Origin: Paenibacillus taiwanensis DSM 18679
GTDB lineage: Bacteria; Bacillota; Bacilli; Paenibacillales; Paenibacillaceae
Assembly (NCBI RefSeq): GCF_000425125.1
Contig: NZ_KE384306.1
Location: forward strand, 1 to 64,000
Reading direction: 5' to 3'
DNA length: 64,000 bases
Positions 28,893 to 38,421 of this stretch are shown here, in pieces. The translations under genes and the position numbers were made by a program. Within the stretch, counting starts at the first letter, position 1. Every line of letters begins with the position of its first letter. Under the pieces are notes generated by a model. That model was not told the DNA's origin, ran no database searches, and saw only the letters and a list, made by a program, of their open reading frames with translations.

Positions 28893-31085
28893 ATGGGCAT
28901 CGACCAATTGATAACTAAAGCTTCTACTTATATGAAAGAGCCAGACTTGAACCGCATACGTGAAGCTTACGAATTCGCGGACAAAGCCCATTACGGGCAA
29001 ATCAGGAAATCTGGAGAACCTTATATTTTACATCCTTTGGCTGTAGCAGACATTGTTGTGGGCATGCAGATGGATCCAACGTCCATCGTCGCAGCTCTGC
29101 TTCATGATGTCGTGGAGGATACCTCTGTTTCACTTGATGAGATTCGCGCGAAGTTCGGCGAGACATGTGCAATGCTGGTCGATGGCTTGACGAAGCTTGA
29201 ACGTATTCAGTTTCGCTCAAAGGAAGAACAGCAGAATGAGAATTATCGTAAGATGTTTGTCGCGATGGCAAATGATATACGTGTTATCGTGATCAAGCTT
29301 GCGGACCGTCTGCACAATATGCGTACGTTGAAGTTCCAATCGGAGGAGAGTCAGCGCCGGATAGCCTATGAGACGCTCGAAATCTTTTGTCCGATTGCGC
29401 ATCGTCTAGGTATATCCGCAATCAAGTGGGAGATGGAGGATATTGCACTTCGTTACTTGAACCCGCAGCAGTATTATCGCATTGCTAATTTGATGCATAA
29501 GAAGCGGGCTGAGCGGGAGCAATTTATTTCTGACGTTATCTTACGGATTAACGAGAAGCTGGACGAGATGGGCATCGAAGCGGACTTGTCCGGCAGACCT
29601 AAGCATATATACAGCGTGTATAAGAAAATGACGGTGAAAAATAAGCAGTTTAATGAGATTTACGATCTGCTCGCGATCCGCATTTTAGTAGACAACATCA
29701 AAGACTGTTATGCCACTTTAGGCATTATTCACACTTTATGGAAACCGATGCCTGGCAGGTTTAAAGATTATATTGCAATGCCGAAGGCGAATATGTATCA
29801 GTCGCTCCATACGACGGTGATCGGTCCGACAGGCGAGCCGACCGAGGTGCAGATTCGCACCTGGGACATGCATCGTACAGCCGAGTACGGTATTGCTGCG
29901 CACTGGGCTTATAAGGAAGGTAATCAGAGCCTTATAGGCGGCAGCTTTGAAGAGAAGATGACCTTTTTGCGTGAGATTTTGGATCTCCAGCAGGAGACCA
30001 AAGATGCTAGCGAATTTGTCGAATCACTTAAAATGGATTTCTTCTCCGATCTTGTATTTGTATTTACGCCAAAAGGGGAAGTAATCGAGCTTCCGGCAGG
30101 CTCCGTTCCACTTGACTTTGCGTACCGGATTCATACGGAGGTCGGAAACCGCACTATTGGTGCTAAAGTGAACGGTCGCATCGTGCCGCTTGATCACAAG
30201 TTAAAAACGGGCGATATTGTAGAAATATTGACCTCTAAACATTCGTATGGTCCTAGCGCAGACTGGATTAAGATTGCTCAGTCTTCGCATGCTCGCTCCA
30301 AAATTAAACAGTGGTTCAAGAAGGAGAAGCGAGAAGAGAACGTTCAAAAGGGTCGAGACTCGATTGAGCGTGAACTAAAACGACTAGGTATTGATCCGCA
30401 AGGCTGGATGTCGGAAGATAAGCTAATGGAAGTGGCCAAGAAGTTTAACTTTAACGACGTTGAGGATATGATGTCCGCGATTGGTTTTGGAGGCCTTACA
30501 GCAGCACAAGTTTGTACACGCTTGACCGAAAAGCTCCGTAAGGAAGCAGAAGAGGCGCAGGCAGCACATCTTGAGCTTACAAACGAGATCAAAGAGATGA
30601 AGAAAGATTCCAATGAGCGGAAATCACGGCCGACCAATGGTGTTCGTGTGAAAGGAATCGATAATTTACTCGTGCGTTTTGCGCGCTGCTGTAATCCAGT
30701 GCCAGGAGACGACATCGTTGGATATGTTACACGTGGTCGAGGCGTATCTGTGCACCGCTCAGATTGCCTGAACCTGCCGAAGGAGATTGAAGGCGAGGAA
30801 GCTGAACGTATTATCGAGGTCGAGTGGGAAGAGTCGATTGAGGCGAACTATAGCGTAGATATCGAGATTACGGGCATGGATCGACGCGGATTTTTGAATG
30901 AAGTGCTGCAAGTCGTGTCAGAGAGCAAGACAAATATTGCGGCAGTCTCAGGACGTTCCGACAAAAACAAGCTAGCGCTTATTCATATGACGGTACTAAT
31001 CCGAAATACGGAGCATTTGCATTCCGTTGTCGAGAAGATTAAGCGTGTGAAGGATGTATATACAGTACAACGCATTATGCAATAG
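28893..31085 (+). CDS. relA: Bifunctional (p)ppGpp synthetase/hydrolase Rel
   Basis: A 730-residue stringent-response enzyme. Order of domains: HD hydrolase (about 45-150, with ALLHDVVEDT as the metal-binding HDxxED), synthetase (about 230-345, AMPKANMYQSLHTTVIGP), TGS (about 390-450, LVFVFTPKGEVIELPAGS), helical region, a zinc-finger-like segment (FARCCNPVPGDDIVGYVTRGRGVSVHRSDC) and a C-terminal ACT domain (VDIEITGMDRRGFLNEVLQ). Both catalytic halves look intact, so it should make and degrade (p)ppGpp. The ATG is 64 bases downstream of a near-consensus promoter. dtd follows in the same direction. Confidence 0.95.
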   Translation: MGIDQLITKASTYMKEPDLNRIREAYEFADKAHYGQIRKSGEPYILHPLAVADIVVGMQMDPTSIVAALLHDVVEDTSVSLDEIRAKFGETCAMLVDGLTKLERIQFRSKEEQQNENYRKMFVAMANDIRVIVIKLADRLHNMRTLKFQSEESQRRIAYETLEIFCPIAHRLGISAIKWEMEDIALRYLNPQQYYRIANLMHKKRAEREQFISDVILRINEKLDEMGIEADLSGRPKHIYSVYKKMTVKNKQFNEIYDLLAIRILVDNIKDCYATLGIIHTLWKPMPGRFKDYIAMPKANMYQSLHTTVIGPTGEPTEVQIRTWDMHRTAEYGIAAHWAYKEGNQSLIGGSFEEKMTFLREILDLQQETKDASEFVESLKMDFFSDLVFVFTPKGEVIELPAGSVPLDFAYRIHTEVGNRTIGAKVNGRIVPLDHKLKTGDIVEILTSKHSYGPSADWIKIAQSSHARSKIKQWFKKEKREENVQKGRDSIERELKRLGIDPQGWMSEDKLMEVAKKFNFNDVEDMMSAIGFGGLTAAQVCTRLTEKLRKEAEEAQAAHLELTNEIKEMKKDSNERKSRPTNGVRVKGIDNLLVRFARCCNPVPGDDIVGYVTRGRGVSVHRSDCLNLPKEIEGEEAERIIEVEWEESIEANYSVDIEITGMDRRGFLNEVLQVVSESKTNIAAVSGRSDKNKLALIHMTVLIRNTEHLHSVVEKIKRVKDVYTVQRIMQ

Positions 31086-31091
31086 CCAGAG

Positions 31092-31112
31092 CAGCCGCCC
31101 GCGAGGCGGCTG
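31092..31112 (+). terminator. Hairpin between rel and dtd
   Basis: CAGCCGCC/GGCGGCTG 8-bp stem with a 5-base loop. It is followed by TTGTC rather than a T-run, so read-through into dtd is likely. Confidence 0.45.
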
Positions 31113-31169
31113 TTGTCATATGAGTGCCGCAAATAATGGAGATGCTTAATTGGGAGAGGAGTTACGCAC

Positions 31170-31616
31170 GTGAAAATAGTCGTACAGCGGTCTAAAGCTG
31201 CAAAAGTTATTGTCAATCAGGAGACAGTAGGTGAAATTAATAAAGGACTGGTGCTGCTGGTTGGCGTCACACACGAGGATACAGAGCAGGATGCGCAGTG
31301 GTTAGCAGATAAAATCGCGGGCCTTCGTATATTTGAGGATGAGCACGAGAAGATGAATTTCTCTGTACAAGACATTGGTGGTGCTATTTTATCTGTATCT
31401 CAGTTTACATTGTTTGGTGATTGTCGAAAAGGCAGACGTCCTAACTTTATGGCAGCTGCACGTCCTGAGCAGGCAGAGCAATTGTATACCTTCTTTAATG
31501 AATGTTTGCGCAAGCATAACTTGCCCGTGTCGACAGGCACTTTTGGTGCGATGATGGATGTGCAATTTACGAATTGGGGGCCGGTGACGTTAATACTGGA
31601 CAGCCAGTCACGTTAA
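31170..31616 (+). CDS. dtd: D-aminoacyl-tRNA deacylase
   Basis: A 148-residue enzyme that removes D-amino acids (and glycine from tRNA-Ala) from mischarged tRNA. The two cross-subunit motifs are present: [10 protein letters not shown] at about residue 76 and [10 protein letters not shown] near the C-terminus (NxGP(V/F)T). Start is GTG with GGGAGAGGAG upstream. Adjacent to rel as in B. subtilis. Confidence 0.95.
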   Translation: MKIVVQRSKAAKVIVNQETVGEINKGLVLLVGVTHEDTEQDAQWLADKIAGLRIFEDEHEKMNFSVQDIGGAILSVSQFTLFGDCRKGRRPNFMAAARPEQAEQLYTFFNECLRKHNLPVSTGTFGAMMDVQFTNWGPVTLILDSQSR

Positions 31617-31736
31617 GTCATCCATGAATGAATTGGTTGTGCATTTGCGTCATGCAAAAGGTCATGCAATAGGATGAATAGACAAGGATAGATATCACGC
31701 ATACTATGGGCATCTCAACATGAAGGAGTGCCAATT

Positions 31737-31880
31737 ATGCGTCAATCGTTGCAGCAGCTAGCTATTCAGTATGGACATATAGCTTTGACGCAGTCTATGC
31801 GTGAAACATCAGCCAATATGAGTCAGGAGCATGCGGAGGAGCGCAGCATGAGACGAGTGTATCCAACCCACCGCAGATAA
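31737..31880 (+). CDS. Small hypothetical protein, 47 residues
   Basis: An ORF of 47 codons that begins MRQSLQQLAIQYGHIALTQS. It is preceded by GAAGGAGTG at ideal spacing (7 bases), and runs to TAA at 31878. The product is hydrophilic, glutamine- and methionine-rich, with a basic end (RRVYPTHRR) and no membrane segment or cysteine. I recognise no family. The strong ribosome site and placement in an otherwise gene-free 411-base gap between dtd and hemZ are the support; coding is not proven. Confidence 0.5.
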   Translation: MRQSLQQLAIQYGHIALTQSMRETSANMSQEHAEERSMRRVYPTHRR

Positions 31881-31957
31881 ACGGCACCGTTAAACGAGGT
31901 TGACTACAGATTTCTTTATTCTCCCTGTGACCTATGTTACAATTCATCAAGAAGTGA

Positions 31958-31990
31958 TAAAGCTCCGATTAGGGGCTTTTATTTTTGTTT
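31958..31990 (+). terminator. Terminator-like hairpin upstream of hemZ
   Basis: AAAGCTCC/GGGGCTTT stem with loop GATTA, followed by TATTTTTG. It ends just 38 bases before hemZ, so it either closes the small-ORF transcript or attenuates hemZ. Confidence 0.6.
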
Positions 31991-32027
31991 ATTTTACTGT
32001 CAGGTGTAACGGTAGGAGGATTTACTG

Positions 32028-33614
32028 ATGCGTATTCAATTAAATGCTAATGAAGCAGCGTTTGAGCGCTCGCTTGTTCATATTATTCAATTATATGTCG
32101 AACAACCCGAAGTGACGTATGTAGTTACAGATGGGATGGCGGGCGTCGAGGAAACGGAGTGGGAGACGTTTGATGCTGTGTTAACGCTGCGTACGGATAG
32201 CAGTACAAGAGCAGAGTGCCAGAACAGTGCGCCTTGTAGTTTACGGTCCTATGGCTCCTTGCAGATTAGGCTGGAGGATGGCAGTGTAAAATGGTATGAA
32301 GCTGAGCATACAAGAGCTGTAGCGGCTGATGCAACACATGAACAATTTCGCAAGCAGGTTAAAAACGGTCTTTGCCATGCGCTGCTGCGTGTATTAACAG
32401 AGTGGACAGGGATCGAGCAGCCATGGGGGATTCTAACAGGAGTGCGTCCGACTAAGCTGATGCATGATGCCCGTAGAAGGGGTTTGGCTGCGGATGCCGC
32501 ACGTAAGGAATTAAAGGAAGACTACTTGGTTACGGATCAAAAAGTAGCTTTAATGGAGCGGATCGTGGAGCGTCAGTTAACGGCTCTACCAGACTTGGAT
32601 CACTTGCAAAAGGAAATTAGTATTTATATTGGCATTCCTTTTTGTCCGACAAAGTGTGCTTATTGTACGTTCCCTGCGTATGATATTAATGGGCGCCAAG
32701 GATCTGTGAACTCCTTTTTAGGTGGGCTTCATTATGAAATACGCGAGATAGGTCGCTTTTTGAAGGAGCGGGGGGTACGAATTACGACCATTTATTATGG
32801 TGGCGGCACACCAACAAGCATTACGGCAGAAGAAATGGATATGCTGTATGAGGAAATGTATGAATCATTTCCAGACGTAGGAATGGTGCGAGAAATTACA
32901 GTCGAAGCGGGTCGGCCTGATACGATTACACCAGAGAAGCTGGATGTGCTGCGCAAATGGAATATCGACCGGATCAGCATTAATCCACAATCATACATTC
33001 AAGAAACGTTGGATATTATCGGCCGACATCATACTGTGGAGGAAACGATTGATAAGTATAAACTTGCACGCGAAATGGGCATGAACAACATCAATATGGA
33101 TCTCATCATTGGTTTGCCAGGTGAAGGTGTCGAGGAGTTCGCCCATACTTTACGTGAGACAGAGAAGCTGATGCCAGAATCACTAACGGTTCATACCTTG
33201 TCCTTTAAAAGAGCATCTGAAATGACACAGCACCGTGGCGAAGAAAAGTTTAAAGTTGCCGATCGACATGAGATCGCGCAGATGATGACCGCTGCAAGCG
33301 AATGGACAGATGCTCATGGATACGTTCCATATTATTTGTACCGTCAAAAAAATATTTTAGGCAACCTTGAAAATGTCGGTTATTCCATTCCAGGCACTGA
33401 AAGTTTATATAACATTTTAATTATCGAAGAAATTCAAACGATTTTGGGGCTAGGCTGTGGGGCAACAACAAAGTGGGTGCATCCGGAGACAGGGGCCATT
33501 TCTCGATTCGCGAACCCGAAAGAACCTAAAGTATACAACGACAACTACGTAGAAGTGACACGGAAGAAGATCGAAATGATGGAGAAATTGTTTCCGATGC
33601 AATCACCATCATAA
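32028..33614 (+). CDS. hemZ: Oxygen-independent coproporphyrinogen III dehydrogenase-like HemZ
   Basis: A 528-residue radical SAM protein. An N-terminal domain of about 190 residues specific to HemZ (with WGILTGVRPTKLMHDARR) precedes the radical SAM core. The [4Fe-4S] motif is IPFCPTKCAYCTFPAYD (CxxxCxxC, third position followed by F), with YYGGGTPTSI and NMDLIIGLPGEG as further SAM-barrel motifs. The family is annotated as anaerobic coproporphyrinogen oxidase, though HemZ activity is less certain than HemN. GTAGGAGGA precedes the ATG. Confidence 0.88.
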   Translation: MRIQLNANEAAFERSLVHIIQLYVEQPEVTYVVTDGMAGVEETEWETFDAVLTLRTDSSTRAECQNSAPCSLRSYGSLQIRLEDGSVKWYEAEHTRAVAADATHEQFRKQVKNGLCHALLRVLTEWTGIEQPWGILTGVRPTKLMHDARRRGLAADAARKELKEDYLVTDQKVALMERIVERQLTALPDLDHLQKEISIYIGIPFCPTKCAYCTFPAYDINGRQGSVNSFLGGLHYEIREIGRFLKERGVRITTIYYGGGTPTSITAEEMDMLYEEMYESFPDVGMVREITVEAGRPDTITPEKLDVLRKWNIDRISINPQSYIQETLDIIGRHHTVEETIDKYKLAREMGMNNINMDLIIGLPGEGVEEFAHTLRETEKLMPESLTVHTLSFKRASEMTQHRGEEKFKVADRHEIAQMMTAASEWTDAHGYVPYYLYRQKNILGNLENVGYSIPGTESLYNILIIEEIQTILGLGCGATTKWVHPETGAISRFANPKEPKVYNDNYVEVTRKKIEMMEKLFPMQSPS

Positions 33615-33734
33615 ATAGGTAAATGAAGCGTTTTCTTATTTGTAATCTTTCTGTAACCTGCGTTTCATGTTCCTTTAACAATCAATCCCTATAATAAGTG
33701 ACATGACCCCCTTTTAAGAATATATACTTTTGAC

Positions 33735-33772
33735 AAACCTACATTTGATGATGTAGGTTTTTTTCTTTTTTT
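33735..33772 (+). terminator. Terminator after hemZ
   Basis: AAACCTACAT/ATGTAGGTTT stem with loop TTGATG, followed by TTTTCTTTTTTT. Confidence 0.85.
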
Positions 33773-33782
33773 GTGATGCCTC

Positions 33783-33811
33783 TTGACTTTAATGGAGTAA
33801 ATTATTACAAT
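33783..33811 (+). promoter_or_regulatory. Sigma-A promoter of the hisS-aspS T-box transcript
   Basis: TTGACT (33783-33788), exactly 17 bp, TACAAT (33806-33811). Transcription would begin near 33818, shortly before the T-box leader. Confidence 0.75.
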
Positions 33812-33844
33812 GTTCTTCATATAATCTTTTTATGATATTTGATT

Positions 33845-34177
33845 TGATGACGGGAACAAGTACTTCGAACCCTCTTACTCAGAGAGAGGCCCCTTGGCTG
33901 GAAGGGTCTTTATGAAGGACGAACGAATGACACCCCCGAGAACCTGCGGCGAGACTTGGCGATATTTGCCATAGCAGTAGACGTTAGGCGTAGCGCGGAC
34001 GTTATACGCGAATGAAGCGGAACATGTATGGTATTCGGTAGGATATTTTTTCCTCAGATGCCTGTAGTCAAGCAAGTTGCTGACATGTCCGGAATGTGGG
34101 TGGCACCACGGGTGAATGGAACAACAACCAATCTCTCGTCCCTTTGCGTTATTTTAACGCGGGACGGGAGTTTTTTT
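33845..34177 (+). promoter_or_regulatory. T-box riboswitch controlling hisS-aspS
   Basis: The leader starts with Stem I (GATGACGGGAACAAGTAC), contains the AG-box region CAGAGAGAGG, and ends with the T-box antiterminator core GTGGGTGGCACCACGG (about 34096-34111). The terminator CTCTCGTCCC...GGGACGGGAG plus seven Ts follows at 34132-34177. The likely specifier is in GAATGACACCC near 33925-33935, where GAC (Asp) and CAC (His) overlap. The antiterminator UGGC would pair with a G73 discriminator, as in tRNA-Asp. The leader therefore senses uncharged tRNA, probably Asp and possibly also His. Confidence 0.9.
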
Positions 34178-34289
34178 GTTTTCTGATAGTTAAGGCGAGA
34201 TGAAGACGAGAATCGGAGCCTATGTTCTAGCTTGGGATGACGGAGTTTATGAATCAAGGCTTATCTCATAAGTATAGGAGGTTTTGTAG

Positions 34290-35543
34290 ATGGCATTCCA
34301 GAAGCCGAAAGGTACACAAGACTTTTTGCCAGGAACGGTTGAGATTTGGCAAACCGTTGAGCAAAAGGCGCGTGAGATGTGCCGCAGATTTAATTACAAG
34401 GAAATTCGTACACCTATTTTCGAATCAACTGAATTGTTTGAGCGTGGAGTAGGCGAGACGACGGATGTAGTGGAAAAAGAAATGTACACCTTTAGTGACA
34501 AAGGAAATCGCAGCATGACTTTGCGTCCTGAAGGAACAGCAGGTGCTGTTCGTTCCTACGTAGAGAACAAGCTGTATGGGGACCCTGACGTCACGAAGCT
34601 GTATTACATTGGGCCTATGTTCCGTTACGAGCGTCCGCAAGCGGGACGCTACCGTCAGTTTCACCAATTCGGTGTGGAGGCGTTAGGCGCAGTGGACCCA
34701 AGTTTGGATGCGGAAATTATTTCGCTCGGGTATCACTTTATGAAAGAAATCGGCTTGTCTGGTGTTCTTGTGGAGATTAACTCTGTAGGCAATGCAGATA
34801 GTCGCGCAGCATACCGCCAAACGTTGCTTGATTTCTTGACACCTATGAAAGAGACGCTGTGTAAAGACTGTCAATCACGCATGGAGCGTAATCCGCTGCG
34901 TGTGCTGGATTGTAAGGTAGATCAAGAGAAGTTTGGTGACGCGCCGTCCATCTTGGACAGCTTGGATGAGGAATGTGCGACTCATTTTGAAAAGGTGAAG
35001 CAGCTTTTAAGTGCTATGGGTGTGGAATATCGGATTAACCACCGGCTTGTACGTGGACTCGATTACTACACGCACACCGCATTTGAGTACAAAGCGCAAG
35101 GGATTGGCGCTATTGATACAGTTGGCGGTGGTGGTCGATATAACGGTCTGGTTGCGAGTATAGGCGGACCGGATCAGCCAGGCATCGGCTTTGGCTTGGG
35201 GATGGAGCGGATTGCTTTATTGCTGGAGCACCAGGGCATTTCGTGTAATGAGCAAGCTCCGCTTGATGTGTATTTAGTTGGCTTGGGTGAGCAGGCAGAG
35301 GATGAAGTGGCTAAGCTGCTGAATCAATTGCGGGTAGCTGGCATCGCAGCCGAGAAGGACTATCAGGGCCGAAAAATGAAGGCACAGATGAAGTCGGCTG
35401 AACGGATGCAGGCGCGGTTTGCAGCTATTTTGGGCGAGGATGAATGGTCTCGCGGAGAAATCGCATTAAAGCAATTATCGACTGGCGAACAGCGTATGGT
35501 GAAGCTGGATGAGCTGATCCAAACGATTCAACAGTCGTCTTAA
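34290..35543 (+). CDS. hisS: Histidyl-tRNA synthetase
   Basis: A 417-residue class II synthetase. It begins FQKPKGTQDFLPG, with motif 2 GPMFRYERPQAGRYRQFHQFGVE at about 108, the histidine motifs LVRGLDYYTHTAFEY and GGGGRYNGL, motif 3 GIGFGLGMERI at about 300, and a C-terminal anticodon-binding domain (DVYLVGLGEQAEDEV onward). Start ATG has ATAGGAGG upstream. First gene behind the T-box leader and only 57 bases from aspS. Confidence 0.96.
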   Translation: MAFQKPKGTQDFLPGTVEIWQTVEQKAREMCRRFNYKEIRTPIFESTELFERGVGETTDVVEKEMYTFSDKGNRSMTLRPEGTAGAVRSYVENKLYGDPDVTKLYYIGPMFRYERPQAGRYRQFHQFGVEALGAVDPSLDAEIISLGYHFMKEIGLSGVLVEINSVGNADSRAAYRQTLLDFLTPMKETLCKDCQSRMERNPLRVLDCKVDQEKFGDAPSILDSLDEECATHFEKVKQLLSAMGVEYRINHRLVRGLDYYTHTAFEYKAQGIGAIDTVGGGGRYNGLVASIGGPDQPGIGFGLGMERIALLLEHQGISCNEQAPLDVYLVGLGEQAEDEVAKLLNQLRVAGIAAEKDYQGRKMKAQMKSAERMQARFAAILGEDEWSRGEIALKQLSTGEQRMVKLDELIQTIQQSS

Positions 35544-35600
35544 ATTGAGTTTGAATTCGAATTGAAAAAAAGATCTAGTAGAAGATGGGGAGTGCCTTTT

Positions 35601-37391
35601 ATGATGTACAAGACGCATCACTGTGGAAAGCTTACAACGGCCAATATTGGTGAAACGGTCACATTAAATGGTTGGGTACAACGACGCCGCGATCTGGGTG
35701 GAGTATTGTTCGTTGACCTGCGTGACCGCAGTGGACTTATGCAAGCCGTATTTAATCCGGAGTTCTCACAAGCAGCACATGATATTGCGGATCGTGTCCG
35801 CAACGAGTATGTAGTTGCTGTACGTGGTACAGTAGTCGAGCGTGATGCGGAGACAGTTAACCCGAATTTGCCTACAGGCCAAATCGAAGTGCGTGTAACT
35901 GAGATTGAGGTGCTGAACGCAGCGAAAAACCCGCCATTTTTTATTGAGGATGGCATTGAGATTGATGAGACGCTTCGTCTCAAGTATCGTTATTTGGACC
36001 TTCGTCGTCCAGAGATGCAACAAACTTTAATGATGCGTTCCAAAGCGGCCAAAGTGTTCCGTGATTATTTGGACAACAAGGAGTTTATTGAGGTGGAAAC
36101 GCCTATTCTGGTAAACAGCACGCCAGAAGGTGCTCGTGATTATCTTGTGCCTAGCCGTGTACATCCAGGTGAATTTTATGCGTTGCCACAATCCCCACAA
36201 ATCTTTAAGCAATTGCTAATGGTATCTGGCATGGAGCGTTATTATCAAATAGCACGTTGTTTCCGTGACGAAGATTTGCGTGCTGATAGACAGCCTGAAT
36301 TTACCCAAGTCGATATTGAGACGTCGTTCTTATCGCAAGAGGAATTGTTTGGAATGATGGAAGAGCTAATGGTTCGATTGTTCCAAGAAACGAAAGGAAT
36401 TGAGCTCTCTACACCGTTCCAACGTATCACTTATCAAGATGCAATGAACAAGTATGGTTCTGACAAGCCAGATCTTCGCTTTGGTCTGGAACTGGTTGAT
36501 GTATGTGACATTGTAGCTTCCTCTGGTGTTAAAGTATTTGCGTCGGTCATCGAGAAGGGTGGCGTCGTCAAATGCTTAAACGCAAAAGGCTGTGGTACGT
36601 GGAGTCGGAAAGAAATTGACGATCTTGCACCATTCGCTGCACGTTATGGTGCTAAGGGCTTGGCGTGGATTCAAGTGAAGGATGGCGAATTTAAAGGGCC
36701 GATCGTGAAGTTCTTCAACGAGGAAGAAATTGCGGCTTTGCGTGATCGTCTCGGAGCTGAAGAAGGCGATCTTCTCTTGTTCTCCGCGGACACGAAAAAA
36801 GTCGTGGCTGATGTACTTGGCAACTTGCGTTTGCTCGTTGGCCGCCGTTTGAACTTGATTAACGATAATGAATATAAGTTTGCATGGGTAGTTGACTTCC
36901 CATTGCTTGGATATGATGAAGAAGCAAAACGTTATGTGGCGGAGCACCATCCGTTCACACGCCCGAAAGATGAGGATTTGGCATTGTTTGATACCGATCC
37001 TGGTCAGATTCGTGCACAAGCCTACGATATCGTGCTGAACGGCTACGAAGTAGGTGGAGGCTCGATGCGTATTTACAAGCGTGAAGTTCAGGAGAAAATG
37101 TTCAACGCACTTGGCTTCTCTCCAGAGGAAGCACAAGAGAAATTTGGTTTCCTGTTAAACGCATTCGAATATGGCACGCCTCCGCATGGCGGAATTGCGT
37201 TTGGCTTCGACAGACTGGTGATGCTGCTTGCAGGCAGCACCAACTTGCGCGAAACGATTGCATTCCCTAAAACGGCAAGTGCAACAGATCTGATGGTTGG
37301 CGCACCGAATGTGGTGGACACAGCTCAGCTGGATCAACTGCATATCAAAACGAAGAAAAAAGAGAAGAAAGAAGAGAAGCAAGGCGAATAA
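35601..37391 (+). CDS. aspS: Aspartyl-tRNA synthetase (bacterial type)
   Basis: A 596-residue class IIb synthetase. N-terminal OB-fold anticodon domain ([26 protein letters not shown]), motif 2 [22 protein letters not shown], a bacterial GAD insertion (about 290-420), and motif 3 [15 protein letters not shown]. The C-terminus ends in a Lys/Glu-rich tail ([14 protein letters not shown]). ATG 35601 has GGGGAGTG 6 bases upstream; the upstream TTG at 35562 adds an unlikely basic leader. Whether it also charges tRNA-Asn depends on gatCAB elsewhere. Confidence 0.95.
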   Translation: MMYKTHHCGKLTTANIGETVTLNGWVQRRRDLGGVLFVDLRDRSGLMQAVFNPEFSQAAHDIADRVRNEYVVAVRGTVVERDAETVNPNLPTGQIEVRVTEIEVLNAAKNPPFFIEDGIEIDETLRLKYRYLDLRRPEMQQTLMMRSKAAKVFRDYLDNKEFIEVETPILVNSTPEGARDYLVPSRVHPGEFYALPQSPQIFKQLLMVSGMERYYQIARCFRDEDLRADRQPEFTQVDIETSFLSQEELFGMMEELMVRLFQETKGIELSTPFQRITYQDAMNKYGSDKPDLRFGLELVDVCDIVASSGVKVFASVIEKGGVVKCLNAKGCGTWSRKEIDDLAPFAARYGAKGLAWIQVKDGEFKGPIVKFFNEEEIAALRDRLGAEEGDLLLFSADTKKVVADVLGNLRLLVGRRLNLINDNEYKFAWVVDFPLLGYDEEAKRYVAEHHPFTRPKDEDLALFDTDPGQIRAQAYDIVLNGYEVGGGSMRIYKREVQEKMFNALGFSPEEAQEKFGFLLNAFEYGTPPHGGIAFGFDRLVMLLAGSTNLRETIAFPKTASATDLMVGAPNVVDTAQLDQLHIKTKKKEKKEEKQGE

Positions 37392-37424
37392 GCCGAAGTC
37401 TTTCTTCACCGCCAAAGGTAAATG

Positions 37425-37468
37425 CATCCCTCGTCTCAGCCAGTTGGCTATGGGGCGAGGGTGTTTTA
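37425..37468 (+). terminator. Terminator after aspS
   Basis: CATCCCTCG...CGAGGGTG stem with a second inner pairing in the loop, followed by TTTTATGG. Confidence 0.7.
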
Positions 37469-37565
37469 TGGTTACTTAATAAGCGGCAGCGTGCAAGTAT
37501 TGTAAGTGGGTACATGTTATGTTAACTCAAACATACAAAGCAACTATGAATGAAGGAGGTACTTT

Positions 37566-38318
37566 ATGCTCAATCAATTTTCAAGAACAGAGCTTGCCAT
37601 TGGGCCAGAAGGCTTGGAACTGATGAAAAATAGTACGGTTGCGGTACTCGGCATCGGAGGAGTAGGCTCGATTGCTGCCGAGGCACTGGCAAGAACAGGT
37701 GTCGGGACGATCATTTTGATCGATAAGGACGTTGTGGACATTACAAATGTGAACCGTCAAATTCACGCCCTAACGACTACGGTAGGTCAACAGAAAACCG
37801 AATTGATGAAAGAGCGAATTAAGCTCATCAATCCAGAATGTAATGCAATTACTCTTAATATGTTTTACACAGAAGAGACGTATGAAGAGTTGTTCAAATA
37901 TAAACTCGATTATGTATTGGATGCATCAGATACCGTTTCTTATAAGATTCATCTTATTAAAGAATGTTTAAAGCGTGGTATCCCGATGATTTCAAGCATG
38001 GGTGCTGCTAACAAGATGGATCCAACTCGTTTCCAGGTCGCTGATATTTCTAAGACGACGGTAGATCCGATTGCCCGTGTCATTCGTCAGAAGCTGCGTA
38101 AGCAAGGGATCAAAAAGGGTGTTAAAGTAGTGTTTTCCACTGAGGAACCGATGAAGCCACGTGTAGATGTGACCGAGAAGATTGTGCCAGAGAACGCACC
38201 AGATCGACGCAAAGTACAACAGCCTCCTGCGAGTAATGCGTTTGTTCCGCCTGTAGCAGGACTGATTATGGTTAGTGTGGCCGTCAAAGATTTGTTAAAG
38301 CAGCTAGAGCAGAAATAA
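37566..38318 (+). CDS. tcdA: tRNA threonylcarbamoyladenosine dehydratase TcdA
   Basis: A 250-residue E1-like enzyme that cyclises t6A37 to ct6A37 in ANN-decoding tRNAs using ATP. Nucleotide-binding VAVLGIGGVGSIAAEALARTGVG at about residue 25, NVNRQIHAL, and DASDTVSYKIHLIKECLKRGIP. The C-terminal region ISKTTVDPIARVIRQKLRKQGI is typical of TcdA/YrvM. AAGGAGG precedes the ATG at 37566. The aspS-tcdA-rarA order is the Bacillus one. Confidence 0.92.
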   Translation: MLNQFSRTELAIGPEGLELMKNSTVAVLGIGGVGSIAAEALARTGVGTIILIDKDVVDITNVNRQIHALTTTVGQQKTELMKERIKLINPECNAITLNMFYTEETYEELFKYKLDYVLDASDTVSYKIHLIKECLKRGIPMISSMGAANKMDPTRFQVADISKTTVDPIARVIRQKLRKQGIKKGVKVVFSTEEPMKPRVDVTEKIVPENAPDRRKVQQPPASNAFVPPVAGLIMVSVAVKDLLKQLEQK

Positions 38319-38359
38319 AGACTTTAAAGATGGATGCAACCCGTAACATAATAGGGGAG

Positions 38360-38397
38360 AAGGCTGCAAAACCTCATGGTGATGCAGTCTTTTTTTA
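38360..38397 (+). terminator. Terminator after tcdA
   Basis: GGCTGCA/TGCAGTC stem (one G-U pair) followed by TTTTTTTAG. Confidence 0.75.
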
Positions 38398-38409
38398 GTG
38401 CGAAAAAAA

Positions 38410-38421
38410 GAACGTATGTTC
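38410..38421. promoter_or_regulatory. LexA-type box upstream of rarA
   Basis: GAACGTATGTTC, a perfect GAAC-N4-GTTC palindrome agreeing with the Bacillus SOS box (GAACRNRYGTTY). It lies 237 bases before rarA. No convincing -35/-10 pair is placed around it. The remaining bases to 38658 contain no gene that I can support. Confidence 0.5.

Noticed and set aside
37297-37479. 60-codon ORF over the aspS end
   Set aside because: Overlaps the aspS tail and its terminator; lysine-rich by chance from the aspS tail.
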